From: Gelidibacter mesophilus DSM 14095
GTDB lineage: Bacteria; Bacteroidota; Bacteroidia; Flavobacteriales; Flavobacteriaceae
Reading direction: 5' to 3'
NCBI RefSeq assembly: GCF_000423005.1
Contig: NZ_AUHD01000004.1
Span: 124,001 to 188,000, forward strand
Length of the DNA: 64,000 nt
Of the stretch, positions 34,364 to 44,161 are shown piece after piece. A program made the position numbers and the translations under genes. Numbering within the stretch: position 1 is the stretch's first letter; every line of letters starts with the position of its first letter. The notes below the pieces were generated by a model, which saw nothing but the letters and a program-made list of their open reading frames with translations, was not told where the DNA came from and ran no database searches.

Positions 34364-36853
34364 ATGAAGCGACTTTTTGTGTTTTTACCGCTATTTTTCT
34401 TATGCTTTTATATGGGCATCGCACAGGAATGCCCTAAAAAGCACACTGTTAGCAATGGCGAAACTATATTGTCCATAGCCAAAAGATATAGCGTGACACC
34501 TTTTGATCTGCAACAGGCCAATCCCAATAATTTCCAAAGTATTGTGGCGGGTGATATTCTAATCATCCCGGAAAGCAAAATTAAAACCCCCATCCTGAAT
34601 AGTAGTTCTGATTCAATTAAAGTTTCGGTGGTGAGCTCGTCTATTAGCTACACGGTCAAATACGGGGATACAAAATATAGTCTTGCCAAACGCTTTGAGA
34701 TGAGCATAAGAGAACTCGAATCGCAAAACCCACATATTATTTCTGGTTTGGAAGCAGGGCATGTATTAGAGATCCAAAATGCTTCAACAGCTCATATACC
34801 AGCACCAAAAACCGTGGAGAAAAAAGCACCGATAACACCAACAAAAACTATCGTGAGCGAAGCGAAACCAACTATTCCTAAGAACAGCAATCCGGAGGTA
34901 AAATCTAATGTTATTGAGAGCTATCGTGTTGTAAGCGGAGATACTAAATTCGGACTAGCCAAACGCTTCAATACGACAATTCCTGAGTTGGAACGAACAA
35001 ATCCCCATATAAGAAACATGCTTATCGTGGGTCAAATTCTTAAGATTCCTACTGATTCAGGTGAAGCCGAAGAACAGCGCGCTACAAATCCTGTTGAAAA
35101 TCAGATCAATGATTCGCGAGAGGACCTCAAAGAGGAAACTTCAGTTATAAAAGAGGTACAGACGGATAACATCATTCTTGAAGAAAAAATTGCTAAGCCT
35201 GTTGCCGTCAACTCAGAAAAATCAAAAATAAATCTGCCACAAGAAAGGGAAAATGGTGTTCCTATTATAGAGCAACCAAAAGAAATCCAAACTCCTGAAA
35301 AGGTAACAGTTAATAATGGTCAAACCGACAAAATTATCCTTCAAGAAAAAGCAGTAGAAGCTGGTGTTACTCCTGAAAAACAACCTGAAGAACTACTGAT
35401 TAAGAAAAACGAAACGGCTACTTCACTTGAAACACCATCAAAAGATAGCGTAGCACAAAAAGAGTCTATAGAAAGTGTCGTTTCAACCAAGGATCAACCT
35501 GAAGAAATAGTAAAGGCGTCGGCAACTGCTACTCCATCAGATACAGCGTACGACTTATATAAAATAAAACCTAAAGAAACCCTATTTGATCTTTCAAGAA
35601 GAGCAGGCATGACCATGTCTGAATTTCTGATTCTCAATCCACAATTAGAACAATCCGTTCAAATTGGCTCCCTAATAAAAATGCCAAAAAATGACCCGGT
35701 TGAAAAAGTGGTATCCAACACACCAGTCGCATCAAAAGTGGTGAGAACCACTTCTCAATATCGCGATTTGAAAGCATCTGCGAACACGTCACAATCTAAA
35801 CGTGTTCTATTCTTTCTTCCTTTTTCAAAATCAGAATATGATAATTTCGCTGAAAACGGCTACAAATTCAATTCTATTAGTGATGATTTCAAAAGGTATC
35901 ATATGGAATTTTACAAAGGCGCCAACATTGCTATTGATTCGATTAGAAAGATGAACCTCGATATTACGATGGACATAGAAGAAGCGCAAGACACAAAACA
36001 AACTTCCAAAATCCAATCATTGACCAAACAGAACAATTACAAGGACTATGATGCCATCATCTTACCGTTTTATGAAACTATGGAAGAAGACTTGGCCACC
36101 TTTTCTGAGGGCAGCACTATTCCAGTCATAACGGCATCAACAATTGCGCATCAAATTACGACCAATAATTTATATAGCGCCTTGCCGTCCATCAACCAGC
36201 AAAAAATAAAAGTACTCGATTATATGCTGTCTAAACAAGCCCATATTATTGTACTAAGTGATAGTTATCGTACGGAAAGCAAAAATTTTGTTTCAGATTA
36301 TGTGCCGAGTGCTGACATTATCAATATCAAAATAAATGGTACGTTCAGTGAAAGTGAGTTGTTGTCTAAATTTAAAAAGGACCAGCTCAATTTTGTGGTT
36401 ATTGACAGTGAAAGAAATAGTGTGTTTTTAAACACCACCAACATCCTTTTGGGGCAGTTATCAAACTACTCCCTTCAATTAGCTGTTTTAGAAGCATCGT
36501 TGGTTCCTGACGATGGTGATGTATCCCAAAAAAGATATCGGATTTTAAAAATGATTTTTCCATCTTTGATCCCTGAAAAATCAACGGTGAGTTCTAAGAA
36601 ATTTTTGGGAGACTATTTAAAAGACTATAATGTATTCCCATCAAGAAATACGATGTTTGGATTTGATATTACTTTTGACAGTTTATTGAGACTCACTCAA
36701 GAACAAAGCTTTGAGAATACAGCAATATACGATATAACGGAATATACGCAACTCAAATTTAATTATGAAAAAAACGCCCTTGGTGGTTATAATAATGGCG
36801 GAATTTACATCTTACAATATGACTCAGGTGATAGTATCCGACAAGCTGAGTAA
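34364..36853 (+). CDS. Four-LysM protein with C-terminal periplasmic-binding-like domain
   Basis: The ATG at 34364 gives 829 residues with a clean signal peptide (FVFLPLFFLCFYMGIAQ); the frame also opens at a GTG three codons earlier. Three LysM domains lie near residues 27-69, 96-138 and 186-229, each with the pattern GDT..LAKRF....LE..NP. A long Lys/Glu/Pro-rich linker follows, then a fourth LysM at about 395-442. From about 479 to the end is a Rossmann-like type 1 periplasmic-binding domain (RVLFFLPFSKSEYD, AIILPFYETMEEDL, HIIVLSDSYR). LysM binds peptidoglycan glycans; the C-terminal domain may sense a ligand or partner. It precedes the surface cassette in the same direction, but a 177-base gap and a small ORF intervene. 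Confidence 0.85.
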   Translation: MKRLFVFLPLFFLCFYMGIAQECPKKHTVSNGETILSIAKRYSVTPFDLQQANPNNFQSIVAGDILIIPESKIKTPILNSSSDSIKVSVVSSSISYTVKYGDTKYSLAKRFEMSIRELESQNPHIISGLEAGHVLEIQNASTAHIPAPKTVEKKAPITPTKTIVSEAKPTIPKNSNPEVKSNVIESYRVVSGDTKFGLAKRFNTTIPELERTNPHIRNMLIVGQILKIPTDSGEAEEQRATNPVENQINDSREDLKEETSVIKEVQTDNIILEEKIAKPVAVNSEKSKINLPQERENGVPIIEQPKEIQTPEKVTVNNGQTDKIILQEKAVEAGVTPEKQPEELLIKKNETATSLETPSKDSVAQKESIESVVSTKDQPEEIVKASATATPSDTAYDLYKIKPKETLFDLSRRAGMTMSEFLILNPQLEQSVQIGSLIKMPKNDPVEKVVSNTPVASKVVRTTSQYRDLKASANTSQSKRVLFFLPFSKSEYDNFAENGYKFNSISDDFKRYHMEFYKGANIAIDSIRKMNLDITMDIEEAQDTKQTSKIQSLTKQNNYKDYDAIILPFYETMEEDLATFSEGSTIPVITASTIAHQITTNNLYSALPSINQQKIKVLDYMLSKQAHIIVLSDSYRTESKNFVSDYVPSADIINIKINGTFSESELLSKFKKDQLNFVVIDSERNSVFLNTTNILLGQLSNYSLQLAVLEASLVPDDGDVSQKRYRILKMIFPSLIPEKSTVSSKKFLGDYLKDYNVFPSRNTMFGFDITFDSLLRLTQEQSFENTAIYDITEYTQLKFNYEKNALGGYNNGGIYILQYDSGDSIRQAE

Positions 36854-36858
36854 TATAA

Positions 36859-36960
36859 ATGATAAGAGATTATACGTTTCTAGTTTTAAAAGAAATCAAT
36901 ATTGAGTTGGTAAAGTGGAACAAAAAAAAACAAATGACCATACCTATCGAAAATAAATAA
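36859..36960 (+). CDS. Possible small protein, 33 residues
   Basis: An ATG five bases after the LysM gene stop opens a 33-codon frame beginning MIRDYTFLVLKEINIEL, rich in Lys near the C-terminus, ending in TAA. Close spacing allows translation from the LysM transcript. There is no recognised family, and chance is a fair alternative. Confidence 0.25.
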   Translation: MIRDYTFLVLKEINIELVKWNKKKQMTIPIENK

Positions 36961-37030
36961 ATTGCAGGATCCCAATAGCTAACATGACAATGAATTCTCG
37001 GTTAAATCCAACGAACCGCCTTTTAAATTT

Positions 37031-40000
37031 ATGAAAAAAACTACAAAAGCACATCTCTATAATAAATTTATTGTTGCCGCCTTATGGTGTATGATTACCA
37101 CATTAAGTTCTTTTGGACAATGTCCAACAGTAGTTAATCCAACGCAGAGCTTTTGTGATATTCAAGCCCCCATGGTAGGAAACCTTGTAGCAACCAACAA
37201 TGGTGGAGGAGTTCGTTGGTACAGCACACCAACATCCACAATACCACTTTCTAATACTCAAGGTTTAATAAATAACCAAGATTATTATGCGGACGATCTT
37301 ACGGGTTCATGTGGTTCACGACAACGTGTCAAGGCCATTATTTTTGGTCCTCCCGTGGCACTCAGCTATCAAGGTGTTTGTGTAGAGCAACCAGAGGATG
37401 CTACGATTTCTGACCTATTTGTCGTTGGGAATGATGTCCAATGGTATAATGTACCTACAGGAGGATCCCCATTGACCCCCACTACCTTGTTGACAGACGG
37501 TACTATTTATTATGTCAATCAATCCAATCCTTATACAGGGTGTAGAACTTCAAGATTCTCAGTTCTTGTAAGTGTCGGAATTGTGCCCTTACCCTCCGGG
37601 AGTTCTATTCAACAATTTTGTAATGACGTTCCTCCAACGGTAGCCGATTTAGAGGCTTCCGGATCCAACAACTGGTATAGCACCTCGGCGTCTGGTTCTC
37701 CTCTCCCATTAACAACACCTTTGATTGATGGCGAAAGTTATTTTGCGACAACAGTCGACCCTCCTTGTGAAAGCATAGGACGATTACAAGTGACCGTCGA
37801 AATCATCCCGCCAAACAATTCTGGTGGCAATGGCGAAATAGAAATATGTGAAACAGGTCTGGTCAGTACCAACACAATTAATTTATTTGACGGTCTTTTA
37901 GGGACGCCAGATACCAATGGTACATGGTCAGGCCCGTTGCCAACTACCAATGGCAGTACTGGCCGGGTCAATGTCAGTACCATGAATGTTAACGAGAGTC
38001 CTTATGTGTTTACTTATAGCGTGTCTTCTGAAACGTGTCCAACCAGCTCATCAACCGTTAGTATTTTAATTATTGAAGGACCGGATCCTGGAACTAATGG
38101 TTCTTTAGTACTTTGTGTCAATGATTCGGCACAGGATCTTTTCGAAAGACTGGAAGGTACGCCCGAATTTGGCGGAATTTGGTCTCCTGCATTAGCCAGT
38201 GGTACCGGGATTTTTGATCCATCCAAAGATGCTGCAGGACTTTATACTTATACTATTCAGGGCGTTCCACCTTGTGGGGAAGTTTCGGCAACCGTCGAGG
38301 TTACTGTCAATCCAGAAGCTGACCCTGGCATCAATGGTAATTTAACACTTTGTGAAGATAGTGCACCTGAGGATTTATTCAATAGCTTAGGAGGATCTCC
38401 CCAGTCAGGAGGCACCTGGACGCCTGCATTGGCAAGTGGCACTGGTGTTTTTGACCCTTCGGTAGACCCTGCTGGCAATTATATTTATACAGTTCAAGGA
38501 ATTGCGCCCTGCGGAGAAGCCACTTCTCAGGTTTCCGTGACCATCATTCCAAAGGCTGATGCTGGTAATAACGGCAGCTTGGTTTTATGTAGTAATGATG
38601 CATCCCAAGATCTCTTTAATAGCCTGAACGGTACTCCAAAACCAGGAGGTACTTGGTCGCCTGCATTGATAAGTGGGAATGGTGTTTTTGATCCAGCACA
38701 AGATGCTCCAGGAGTTTACACCTATACAGTTCAGGGGACTTCTCCATGTGGAGAGGCTACCGCCACTGTGAATGTATCCGTCAACCCCGAAACAGAACCG
38801 GGCACCAATGGCAACTTAATATTATGTATTGATAGTGCTCCGCAAGATCTTTTTAACAGTTTGGGCGGCTCGCCGCAACCGGGTGGCACATGGACACCGG
38901 CCTTAGCAAGTGGCACGGGAGTTTTCGATCCTTCCAAAGATCTAGCTGGTACTTATATCTATAATCTCTCAGGTATTACACCTTGTGGAGATGCGTCTTC
39001 TACGGTAACCGTAACCATCAATCCTTTAGCGAACGCTGGTACGAATGGCAGCCTAATTTTATGTAGTAATGAGGCGCCACAAAATCTTTTTGACAGTTTA
39101 GGTGGCACTCCTGAAACAGGAGGCACCTGGTCTCCTGCCCTTGTCAGCGGTACAGGAGTATTTGATCCTTCGGTAGACACCGCCGGAAATTACACCTACA
39201 CAGTTCAGGGTAATGCCCCATGCGGACCTGCAATAGCCATAGTTAATGTGACGGTCAACCCCGCTGCAGAACCAGGAACTGACGGCAATTTAGCATTATG
39301 TATTGATAGTGCTCCACAAGATCTTTTTAACAGTTTGGGTGGCACCCCAGAGTCAGGAGGCACATGGTCACCAGCTTTGGTAAGTGGCACTGGAGTTTTT
39401 GATCCTTCAAAAGATGCTGCGGGTACCTATATCTACTCTATTTCAGGAATCACACCTTGCGGAGAATCCACATCTACGGTTACGGTTACCATAAATCCGC
39501 TAGCAAATGCTGGCACTAACGGAAGTGTCATTGTATGTAGCAATGATGCCTCTAAAGATCTTTTTAATAGTTTGGGTGGCACCCCAGAAACAGGAGGAGT
39601 TTGGTCGCCAGCCTTGGCAAGTGGCACTGGTATTTTTGATCCTTCAAAAGACGCACCTGGAAATTACACTTATACTGTTCCGGGTGTTGCACCTTGCGGA
39701 GTAGCAACGGCCATAATCAATGTAGCTATCAGTCCTGTTGCAGAACCTGGCACGGATGGTGCATTATCCATTTGTATTGACGGTACGCCACAAGACTTAT
39801 TTAACAGTTTGGGTGGTACTCCAGAATCTGGTGGTACATGGACACCAGCCTTGTCTAGTGGTACTGGGGTTTTTGACCCTTCTAAAGATGCCGCTGGGGT
39901 TTATACATATACAATTAAAGGCGATGCTCCTTGTGGCGATGCCACGGCCAAAGTTACTGTCTCTATCGCCAAAATACCTCAAGCAGGTTCAGGAAGCCGA

Positions 40001-41065
40001 TTGGCAATCTGTTCAAACGACGCCCCTCAAGACCTTTTTGAAAGTCTCGGGGGAACGCCTGATCTTGGCGGTACTTGGTCCCCAGCTCTGGCAAGTGGTT
40101 CTGGCATTTTTAATCCTGTATTGGATTCTGCCGGCGCATACACCTATACCATCACCACCGCATGTGGTACTGATTCAGCAATTGTAACGGTTGCAATTGT
40201 CCAATCACCAAATATTACAGGTTTAACGCTTAGCACCAATGACATTTGTTTAGATGAGGCTGTTGTCATCAATTTATCAGGCGCAACACAACTCAATGAT
40301 GGAAATTACAACCTTAATTATGCGCTCACAGGTGCCAATAACACAGAAGACACAGTAGCTGTCACAATGACTAACGGCAACGCTGTTATTTCAATACCTG
40401 ATTCGCAATTAACCGTTCTTGGGTCTACGACCTTCACCATTTTGAATCTTTTGGACCCTGTAACAAATTGTGGTACGGCGTCAAGCGCACTTCCTACAGT
40501 AACATTTAATATAGAGCAAGCACAAACACCGCAACTGGTTACTAACGGAAATACATTCTGTTTTGATGATAACCCGACTATTGCCAATTTAACGAGCAAT
40601 CTCATTGGTGCTGATCAAATTATATGGTATGACGCATTAGAGAATGGCAATGCTTATTCTGATGACATGCCTTTGGTAGATGGCGATACTTATTATGCTT
40701 CAAACAGTACCGTTAATGGTTGTACCAACGGCATTCGATTGGCCGTAACGGTCAAAATTGATCAATGTGATTCATTAGGACTTATCATTCCGGATGGCTT
40801 TAGTCCAAATGGTGACAACATTAATGATGATTTTAGAATCAAAAACCTAAGAGAATTATATCCTGATTTCAAATTGCAAATTTATAACCGCTATGGGAAT
40901 ATCCTTTACAAAGGTGATATCAATACCCCTAATTGGGATGGCACTTCAAATCAAGGCCGAGAAGTGGGTAACGGTGTTTTACCAGTAGGAGTTTACTATT
41001 ATATATTGGAACTCAATAACCCAAATAGCAAAACGCTACAAGGTAGCGTCTACCTTAGCAGGTAA
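37031..41065 (+). CDS. Large repeat adhesin with type B T9SS C-terminal domain
   Basis: This 1344-residue cell-surface protein has a signal peptide (about residues 1-30). Three Ig-like modules with WY(S/N) and DG..Y.A motifs lie at about 30-262, and a fourth at about 1160-1245. Between them are one divergent and nine well-conserved 79-residue repeats with the core C..DAPQDLF.SLGGTP..GGTW.PAL.SGTG.FDPS.DAAG.YTYT (about 260-1060). The C-terminus (IIPDGFSPNGDNINDDF to GVYYYILELNN) is the CHU_C/gliding-type domain that sends proteins through T9SS. Type B cargo normally needs a PorP/SprF-like partner, which is the next gene. Adhesion or gliding is inferred. Confidence 0.88.
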   Translation: MKKTTKAHLYNKFIVAALWCMITTLSSFGQCPTVVNPTQSFCDIQAPMVGNLVATNNGGGVRWYSTPTSTIPLSNTQGLINNQDYYADDLTGSCGSRQRVKAIIFGPPVALSYQGVCVEQPEDATISDLFVVGNDVQWYNVPTGGSPLTPTTLLTDGTIYYVNQSNPYTGCRTSRFSVLVSVGIVPLPSGSSIQQFCNDVPPTVADLEASGSNNWYSTSASGSPLPLTTPLIDGESYFATTVDPPCESIGRLQVTVEIIPPNNSGGNGEIEICETGLVSTNTINLFDGLLGTPDTNGTWSGPLPTTNGSTGRVNVSTMNVNESPYVFTYSVSSETCPTSSSTVSILIIEGPDPGTNGSLVLCVNDSAQDLFERLEGTPEFGGIWSPALASGTGIFDPSKDAAGLYTYTIQGVPPCGEVSATVEVTVNPEADPGINGNLTLCEDSAPEDLFNSLGGSPQSGGTWTPALASGTGVFDPSVDPAGNYIYTVQGIAPCGEATSQVSVTIIPKADAGNNGSLVLCSNDASQDLFNSLNGTPKPGGTWSPALISGNGVFDPAQDAPGVYTYTVQGTSPCGEATATVNVSVNPETEPGTNGNLILCIDSAPQDLFNSLGGSPQPGGTWTPALASGTGVFDPSKDLAGTYIYNLSGITPCGDASSTVTVTINPLANAGTNGSLILCSNEAPQNLFDSLGGTPETGGTWSPALVSGTGVFDPSVDTAGNYTYTVQGNAPCGPAIAIVNVTVNPAAEPGTDGNLALCIDSAPQDLFNSLGGTPESGGTWSPALVSGTGVFDPSKDAAGTYIYSISGITPCGESTSTVTVTINPLANAGTNGSVIVCSNDASKDLFNSLGGTPETGGVWSPALASGTGIFDPSKDAPGNYTYTVPGVAPCGVATAIINVAISPVAEPGTDGALSICIDGTPQDLFNSLGGTPESGGTWTPALSSGTGVFDPSKDAAGVYTYTIKGDAPCGDATAKVTVSIAKIPQAGSGSRLAICSNDAPQDLFESLGGTPDLGGTWSPALASGSGIFNPVLDSAGAYTYTITTACGTDSAIVTVAIVQSPNITGLTLSTNDICLDEAVVINLSGATQLNDGNYNLNYALTGANNTEDTVAVTMTNGNAVISIPDSQLTVLGSTTFTILNLLDPVTNCGTASSALPTVTFNIEQAQTPQLVTNGNTFCFDDNPTIANLTSNLIGADQIIWYDALENGNAYSDDMPLVDGDTYYASNSTVNGCTNGIRLAVTVKIDQCDSLGLIIPDGFSPNGDNINDDFRIKNLRELYPDFKLQIYNRYGNILYKGDINTPNWDGTSNQGREVGNGVLPVGVYYYILELNNPNSKTLQGSVYLSR
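38084..40210 (+). repeat. Nine 237-bp coding repeats arranged as A-B pairs
   Basis: Each unit encodes 79 residues and ends near a Pro. Units alternate between two kinds: A opens like EPGTDGNLALCIDSAPQDLF and B like NAGTNGSLILCSNEAPQ. Same-phase units (5 and 7, 6 and 8) look more alike than neighbours, so the working unit of duplication is about 474 bp. A divergent A-type unit precedes the first B at about 37811. Confidence 0.85.
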
Positions 41066-41073
41066 TCCGAATA

Positions 41074-42024
41074 ATGGTATCTATGATAATTAAAAGTTTA
41101 AAATATACGCTGCAAGGTTGTCTACTCTTAGTAGGACTTTTCAGCATGGCCCAACAAGACCCTCAATACACACAATACATGTATAATATGAGCGTCATTA
41201 ATCCGGCCTACGCTACTGAAGGTGATGAAATCAATGTGGGTGCTTTATACCGTTCACAATGGGTAGGAACTGTAGGTGCTCCAAATACGGGCTCTCTTTT
41301 TGTTCATGTGCCATTACAGGAAAAAATTCAGGTTGGTCTTTCTGTCATTAACGATCAAATTGGAAATGTAGTGAATGAAACCAATGTCTATGCTGATTTT
41401 GCCTATATATTGTCACTTGGGGAAACCACAAAATTATCCCTAGGTGTCAAGGCAGGAGCCACATTTTTCAATACAAATTTTAACGGATTTATATATTCGG
41501 ATGATTTGCCAGACCCGGCTTTTGCCAATAACCTGAGTAAAACATTTCCTAATATTGGTGCAGGTGCTTATTTATTTGGAGACAATTACTACGTCGGTTT
41601 GTCTGCACCTAACTTATTGAATTCAAAACATCTTGAGAAAGATAGTGGCATTGTAGCAAACGGTGTGGAAGCGCTTCATTTCTTTCTAACTGGAGGTTAT
41701 GTATTTGAGATAAATGAACAGCTCAAATTAAAACCGGCCTTTATGACCAAAGCGGTTTCTGGAGCCCCCCTATCCCTAGATTTAACCGCCAACGTCCTAT
41801 TTAACAATGTTCTTGAAATTGGTGCTGGGTATCGGTTTGATGATGCGGTCACCGGTCTTGCTAATTTCAGGATAAGTCAATCCATGCGCATTGGCTATGC
41901 TTATGACTACACCTTATCTAATCTGGGTAAATTCAATTCAGGCACCCATGAAATTATGATTTTATTTGATATCGACAAATTAGGAAACCCAAAAGGATAT
42001 GATAAATCGCCAAGATTTTTCTAA
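41074..42024 (+). CDS. PorP/SprF-family outer-membrane protein
   Basis: This 316-residue protein has a signal peptide and the family opening QQDPQYTQYMYNMSVINPAYA, followed by LYRSQWVG and a beta-barrel pattern through to the C-terminus (IMILFDIDKLGNPKGYDKS). PorP/SprF-like proteins sit in the outer membrane and secure or export specific T9SS type B cargo. It begins eight bases after the adhesin stop and its stop is ten bases before the chosen start of the PorE-like gene, so the three form one operon. Partnership with the adjacent adhesin is inferred from the pairing rule known for these families. An ATG three codons in (41083) is an alternative start. Confidence 0.9.
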   Translation: MVSMIIKSLKYTLQGCLLLVGLFSMAQQDPQYTQYMYNMSVINPAYATEGDEINVGALYRSQWVGTVGAPNTGSLFVHVPLQEKIQVGLSVINDQIGNVVNETNVYADFAYILSLGETTKLSLGVKAGATFFNTNFNGFIYSDDLPDPAFANNLSKTFPNIGAGAYLFGDNYYVGLSAPNLLNSKHLEKDSGIVANGVEALHFFLTGGYVFEINEQLKLKPAFMTKAVSGAPLSLDLTANVLFNNVLEIGAGYRFDDAVTGLANFRISQSMRIGYAYDYTLSNLGKFNSGTHEIMILFDIDKLGNPKGYDKSPRFF

Positions 42025-42034
42025 AACAATTCAC

Positions 42035-43924
42035 ATGAGAACCATTTGCCTACTTTTATGTTTACTTACAGCGTCATGGACCCTACATGCGCAAAGACCA
42101 AGCTTGAAAAAGGCCAACAAACTTTTTGAACAAAAGTCGTACGTTGAAGCTGCAAAAATGTACCGTGCGCTCGACCAAAGCCAAGAAGTACTTCAGAATT
42201 TGGCCGATTCATATTATTATAATTCTGAGATGAAAATGGCAAGGACCCCTTACAACGGTCTTTTTACCAAATATAAAGACAGCTTAAACCAGGAAGTCTA
42301 TTTTAGATATGCTCAAGCCTTAAGAGGCGCAAAGGATTATGAGAAAGCCGATGAAATAATGGGAGAATATCTTGGCTATGTCGTGGATACCAAGAAATTT
42401 AAAGAAAACCTTAGCCGGATTATTCCTTTTAACTATGAGACCAACTTGATGAACCAAAGTTCGCGAACCGGTGATTTCGGGATTGCCTATTATGGAGACA
42501 AAGTGGTATTTTCATCGTTTAGAAATCGTGAAAATCCAGTTTATAGCTGGAACAATCAGCCCTATCTCGACCTGTATAAAGCGGATGTCTCCAAAGATAA
42601 CAAACTCATTAATATCCAGCCATTTTCGGCGGAAATCAATACGAAAACGCATGAGAGCAATGCAACTTTTACGTCTGACGGAAAAACGATGTACTTTTCA
42701 AGAACCAACGAAAACAGAGTTCAAATTGGCGAAGAATTGGTTGCTACCGTTAAGCTTTATAAAGCCGAATTAAAAGATACCCTATGGACAAATATCACAG
42801 AACTCCCTTTTAATAGCGATCTCTATTCCACTCAACATCCGGTGCTTAACCACGACAATACACGATTGTATTTTTCAAGTGATATGCCCGGAAGCCTAGG
42901 ATCTTTCGATATTTTTTATGTTGATATTATTGATCATTACGAAGGCTATGTTGAGACCTCTTACAGCCAACCAATCAATACGGGAAGGACAATCAATACC
43001 AAACACAGAGAGCAATTCCCCTTTGTAGGCGAAGATGAAACACTTTATTTTGCTTCTGACGGCCATCAAGGTATGGGTGGATTGGATATTTTTATGAGTA
43101 AAATTTTTGATGGCATGTATTCCAAGCCTCTAAATTTGGGAGAAACCATTAACACCGAGATGGACGATTTTGGATATGTCCTCAATGAAGAAAAAAATAT
43201 GGGCTATTTTGCATCCAACCGCGCCGGCTACGATAATTTGTATGCATTTGAGCGCAAAGAAAACAAACGTCAGTTTACGGTTGAAGGTGATGTAAGGGAT
43301 AAAATCACGAAGAATATACTTCCAGGGACAACCGTTACCTTATACGACGAAAACGATATGGTGGTTGGCCAAATGGTAGTTGGTGGCGATGCGCGATATG
43401 TGTTTAATACAGAACCGAATAAAACATATGTTCTTGAAGGGCATCGGGATTTCTACATTCCAACTTCTGAATCGTTTACCACAAATGATGACGGAAAAAT
43501 CACTTTTAATATTGAGCTTTCCATTGAATCCTATGATGATGCCGAAGATATTGTAGTCACCAAAGATGATGGGTATATTTATATTGAATTAGAAAATATA
43601 TATTTTGATTTCGGCAAATATGAAATCAAACCTCAGGCGGCAAGGACATTGGATGTTTTGGTAGATTTGTTGAATAAATATCCGCGCATGGAAATCCAAT
43701 TGGGAGCACATACTGACAATAGATCTTCGGACCTTTACAATTTAGCTTTGTCACATAATAGAGCGGCTGCAACGCTTGAATACATGGTTGAAAATGGAAT
43801 CGAAAGAAAGCGTTTAAGATCTAAGGGTTATGGGGAGCGCTTACCGTTAGTTGATTGTGGCAAGGACTGTAGTGAAGAAGAACATTCCATTAACAGACGT
43901 TGTGAGTTTATAATTATGAAATAA
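42035..43924 (+). CDS. PorE-like OmpA-family protein (TPR, PD40 propeller, CRD, OmpA)
   Basis: The ATG at 42035 gives 629 residues and a clear signal peptide (TICLLLCLLTASWTLHAQ); the frame is open to 41999, but that start overlaps the upstream gene and spoils the signal. Domains in order: helical TPR-like repeats (about 20-130), a PD40/WD40-type propeller with FTSDGKTMYFSRTN, LYFASDGHQGMGGLDIF and GYFASNRAGYDNLY (about 140-410), a carboxypeptidase-regulatory-like beta domain (about 415-500), and a C-terminal OmpA peptidoglycan-binding domain (YFDFGKYEIKPQAARTLD, LGAHTDNRSSD). This matches PorE, which ties T9SS parts to peptidoglycan. It completes the surface cassette. Confidence 0.9.
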   Translation: MRTICLLLCLLTASWTLHAQRPSLKKANKLFEQKSYVEAAKMYRALDQSQEVLQNLADSYYYNSEMKMARTPYNGLFTKYKDSLNQEVYFRYAQALRGAKDYEKADEIMGEYLGYVVDTKKFKENLSRIIPFNYETNLMNQSSRTGDFGIAYYGDKVVFSSFRNRENPVYSWNNQPYLDLYKADVSKDNKLINIQPFSAEINTKTHESNATFTSDGKTMYFSRTNENRVQIGEELVATVKLYKAELKDTLWTNITELPFNSDLYSTQHPVLNHDNTRLYFSSDMPGSLGSFDIFYVDIIDHYEGYVETSYSQPINTGRTINTKHREQFPFVGEDETLYFASDGHQGMGGLDIFMSKIFDGMYSKPLNLGETINTEMDDFGYVLNEEKNMGYFASNRAGYDNLYAFERKENKRQFTVEGDVRDKITKNILPGTTVTLYDENDMVVGQMVVGGDARYVFNTEPNKTYVLEGHRDFYIPTSESFTTNDDGKITFNIELSIESYDDAEDIVVTKDDGYIYIELENIYFDFGKYEIKPQAARTLDVLVDLLNKYPRMEIQLGAHTDNRSSDLYNLALSHNRAAATLEYMVENGIERKRLRSKGYGERLPLVDCGKDCSEEEHSINRRCEFIIMK

Positions 43925-43961
43925 GAAGATAACCAAATCACTAAATAGAGAATGACAATAC

Positions 43962-43982
43962 AGCCAGACAGACGATCTGGCT
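43962..43982 (+). terminator. Hairpin after the surface cassette, weak terminator candidate
   Basis: Seven-base perfect arms AGCCAGA (43962-43968) and TCTGGCT (43976-43982) enclose seven bases, 38 bases past the PorE-like stop. No T-run follows directly, so termination is uncertain. Confidence 0.35.
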
Positions 43983-44161
43983 ATGTACCTTAATGAGGCT
44001 TTAAAAAAAAGTTGGAATTATTCCTGCTTTACTTAGGTTTTGGGGCAATAGATAAGACTAGGTTCATCACACTAAATATTTCAGGAGAGGATTAGATTTT
44101 TGACACCAACAAAGTCATTTACATAAAAACTAGTGACATATTTTAAAGACTTGTGTTTTAT

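Noticed and set aside
38014-39627. Series of antisense open frames of 60-73 codons opposite the adhesin repeats
   Set aside because: They recur at the repeat period and have nearly the same sequence each time, so they are shadows of the repeated coding strand.
39738-40187. 149-codon same-strand frame inside the adhesin gene
   Set aside because: It is a second frame of the repeats; the main frame runs through with signal peptide, repeats and C-terminal domain.
38084-40210. CRISPR-like periodic repeats
   Set aside because: The period is 237 bp, units are coding and diverged, and there are no unique spacers.
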